Below are positions 5,259-6,553 of a stretch of 6,553 bases of DNA, in pieces; the first letter of the stretch is position 1; every line of letters starts with the position of its first letter. The translations under genes and the position numbers were made by a program. This DNA is from an uncultured Kineosporia sp. (GTDB lineage: Bacteria > Actinomycetota > Actinomycetes > Actinomycetales > Kineosporiaceae). The DNA lies in assembly GCA_937859855.1 (NCBI GenBank), contig CALMAR010000368.1:4227-10779 (forward strand). Direction: 5' to 3'. Under the pieces are notes generated by a model, which saw only the letters and a list, made by a program, of their open reading frames with translations, had not been told where the DNA came from and ran no database searches.

Positions 5259-6029
5259 TCAGCCGTCCAGCAGGCCGCGGACGTGGCTGAGGATCTCGTC
5301 CGGTTCGCGGCGCTGAAAGACGTTGCGCCCGACGCACAGTCCAGCCGCGTTGCTGTTGGCCACCGCTTTGGCCAGACCCAGCAGGTTCTCGTCCGAGGCC
5401 AGCGCCCCGCCGGAGAACACCACCTTGAGGTCCTCGCCCAGCCCGTCCAGAAGCTCGCCCATGTCTTCGACCTGTTCGGGGGCAGCGGTTTTCACCACAT
5501 CGACTCCCAGTTCATAGGCGATCCGGAGGTAGTGCCGGTGCAACCGCATCGGCCGGCCGGGGGCGTCGTCGGCCGGACCCGCCGGGTAGATCATCGCCAT
5601 CACTGGCAACCCGTACTGCCCGGCCTCGTCGACCACCGTTCCCAGCTGCTTGAGGTTGTGACCGTGGTTGTCCGATCGGAAGTTGACCTGCAGTGACACC
5701 GCATCCGCACCCAGCCGGACGGCGGTCTCCAGCGACGTCACCATGTGCTTGACGTCAGGGTTCTCACCGATCGCGGTACTGCCGTTCAGATGGATCATCA
5801 CGCCCAGGCCGTTCAGCATCCCGGCCGCAGCCAGCTTGGTCACCATCCCCTTGTGGGCCACAATCCCGTTGATCGCGGGATGGCCCAGCCAGCGCCGGAT
5901 CTCGCGCACCGAGGAAAGACCCTCGACCGATCCCATAGTCAGGCCGTGGTCGATCGGCACGATCAGAGCACGGTGGCTATCCCGGCCGACGAACCTGGAC
6001 CAGCGAATGTCCTTGCCTGCAGTAGTCAT
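5259..6029 (-). CDS. Class I aldolase, ADH-synthase (AroA'/GriI) type
   Basis: A 256-residue TIM-barrel class I aldolase of the DeoC/LacD/FbaB group. It is closest in motif pattern to 2-amino-3,7-dideoxy-D-threo-hept-6-ulosonate synthase and its actinomycete relatives (GriI type), which join aspartate semialdehyde to a ketose-phosphate-derived three-carbon unit. Visible features: VPIDHG (24-29, with D27), AHKG (58-61), HLNGSTAIG (80-88), LGADAVSLQVNF (106-117), MIYPAG (146-151, with Y148), VDVVKT (176-181) with K180 as the expected Schiff-base lysine, a GG pair at 207-208, and the phosphate-binding NAAGLCVGRNVFQ (227-239). The start is ATG 6029, with GAGGAG seven bases upstream; an in-frame ATG at 6110 lies inside the upstream gene and is rejected. 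It follows the DHQ-synthase-II gene by one base, so the two are co-transcribed and probably coupled. The neighbour strongly supports the ADH-synthase/GriI role over fructose-bisphosphate aldolase. Exact donor substrate is unknown. Confidence 0.85.
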   Translation of the reverse strand: MTTAGKDIRWSRFVGRDSHRALIVPIDHGLTMGSVEGLSSVREIRRWLGHPAINGIVAHKGMVTKLAAAGMLNGLGVMIHLNGSTAIGENPDVKHMVTSLETAVRLGADAVSLQVNFRSDNHGHNLKQLGTVVDEAGQYGLPVMAMIYPAGPADDAPGRPMRLHRHYLRIAYELGVDVVKTAAPEQVEDMGELLDGLGEDLKVVFSGGALASDENLLGLAKAVANSNAAGLCVGRNVFQRREPDEILSHVRGLLDG

Positions 6030-6030
6030 T

Positions 6031-6553
6031 TCAGGACTCCTCGATCGTCTCGTCCACCGGAATGCCGACGTGCCGGCCCGGGGTGGCCGTGTGGCCCAGC
6101 ACCTTGTCACCCGGCTTGAGCTCGGTGATGTTCAGCGGCTTGCCCTCGGCGGAGAAGATCCGGACGTGCCAGTCGTCCTGCATGATCACGTTGACCCGCT
6201 CGCCGCCGTCGAACTGAACCTCGATCAACCGCAGCGGGCGGATCTCGGTCTTGATCCGCCCCACCGGCACCGTCCGGGTGCGCCCGTCGATGCCGACGAT
6301 CTGAGCGGGCCATCCGGCCTTGAGCTCACTCATGTAATTGGTCCGGTTCCCGGACTGATACACGTAGCTGTGGACGGCGCCGGCGTTGACCCGGAACGGC
6401 CGCAACTCCATGTACGGCAGGTAGAACACCTCCGGGCAGCAGAGGATCCCGCCGGACGACGTCGAGCCGACGATCATTCCTTCGGTCGGCTCGAAAAGCG
6501 TTGCCAGGTCGATACAACTGCGATGTCCCATGCCGATGGGCTGAGTACGGATG
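6031..6553 (-). CDS. 3-dehydroquinate synthase II family protein (AroB'/GriH type), partial
   Basis: This is the C-terminal 173 residues of a longer protein. The frame stays open to the right edge, so the 5' end is missing; the family usually has about 340-390 residues, so roughly half is present. The sequence follows DHQ synthase II closely: PIGMGHRSCID, EPTEGMIVGSTSSGG, RPFRVNAGAVHSYV, ELKAG, VGRIKTEIRPLRLIEVQF, then ELKPGDKVLG and the terminal GRHVGIPVDETIEE. In methanogens the enzyme oxidatively deaminates and cyclises the ADH-synthase product to 3-dehydroquinate with NAD; in actinomycetes the GriH branch instead yields 3-amino-4-hydroxybenzoate. Where archaeal members, as I recall them, have an acidic HSESEENPY stretch, this one reads CCPEVFYLPYM, with two adjacent cysteines, which may mark the bacterial branch. 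It is the upstream gene of a two-gene unit with the aldolase (stop TGA, one base, ATG). The ATG at 6531 is internal, because the conserved GMGxRxCxD motif crosses it. Confidence 0.88.
   Translation of the reverse strand, partial: IRTQPIGMGHRSCIDLATLFEPTEGMIVGSTSSGGILCCPEVFYLPYMELRPFRVNAGAVHSYVYQSGNRTNYMSELKAGWPAQIVGIDGRTRTVPVGRIKTEIRPLRLIEVQFDGGERVNVIMQDDWHVRIFSAEGKPLNITELKPGDKVLGHTATPGRHVGIPVDETIEES
6037..6042 (-). promoter_or_regulatory. Shine-Dalgarno that fixes the aldolase start
   Basis: GAGGAG on the minus strand (6042-6037) lies inside the last codons of the upstream gene and seven bases before ATG 6029. It decides between this start and the upstream in-frame ATG at 6110. Confidence 0.7.

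Noticed and set aside
6030..6110. Upstream in-frame ATG for the aldolase at 6110
   Set aside because: It would translate 81 bp of the neighbouring gene in a second frame; ATG 6029 has an ideal Shine-Dalgarno and gives the normal family N-terminus.
5208..6119. Plus-strand open frames of 162 and 124 codons
   Set aside because: They lie opposite the aldolase and the end of the DHQ-synthase-II gene; composition and lack of motifs mark them as shadows.
1..6553. tRNA, rRNA, CRISPR, insertion sequence or prophage features
   Set aside because: None was seen: no transposase or integrase motifs, no regularly spaced direct repeats with unique spacers, and no tRNA-like cloverleaf noticed by eye.

Overview
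The window reads as chromosomal DNA from a GC-rich actinobacterium. Evidence: very high GC, many GTG starts, several genes whose TAnnnT -10 box sits six or seven bases before the start codon (leaderless style), and the actinobacterial neighbourhood ispH / xseA-xseB / DUF4245. Genus cannot be fixed from sequence alone.

Layout. Positions 1-73 are low-complexity C-runs at the window edge. Then come, on the minus strand, a PadR-family regulator (74-748) and ispH (802-1824), the last enzyme of the non-mevalonate isoprenoid pathway. Divergently on the plus strand lie xseA (about 1879-3177) and xseB (3241-3483), the two subunits of exonuclease VII, separated by a helically phased 10-bp repeat array. 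A membrane-anchored DUF4245 protein (3493-4095, minus) converges on xseB. From a divergent intergenic region, a 21-residue small ORF (4215-4280) leads with a GTGA stop/start overlap into a PfkB-family sugar kinase (4277-5227, plus). The kinase converges on a minus-strand pair: a 3-dehydroquinate synthase II homologue (6031 to beyond the right edge, partial) followed one base later by a class I aldolase of the ADH-synthase/GriI type (5259-6029). An 11-bp perfect stem around the kinase stop codon probably ends transcription from both sides.

How they work together. ispH and the exonuclease VII genes are housekeeping. The aldolase and DHQ-synthase-II pair is the notable part. In methanogens this enzyme pair makes 3-dehydroquinate from aspartate semialdehyde and a ketosugar phosphate. 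In some actinomycetes the homologous pair (GriI/GriH type) makes 3-amino-4-hydroxybenzoate for secondary metabolites. The window therefore probably holds the edge of an aminohydroxybenzoate-type or alternative-shikimate locus next to conserved core genes. Whether the neighbouring kinase belongs to the same pathway is not shown by the sequence.
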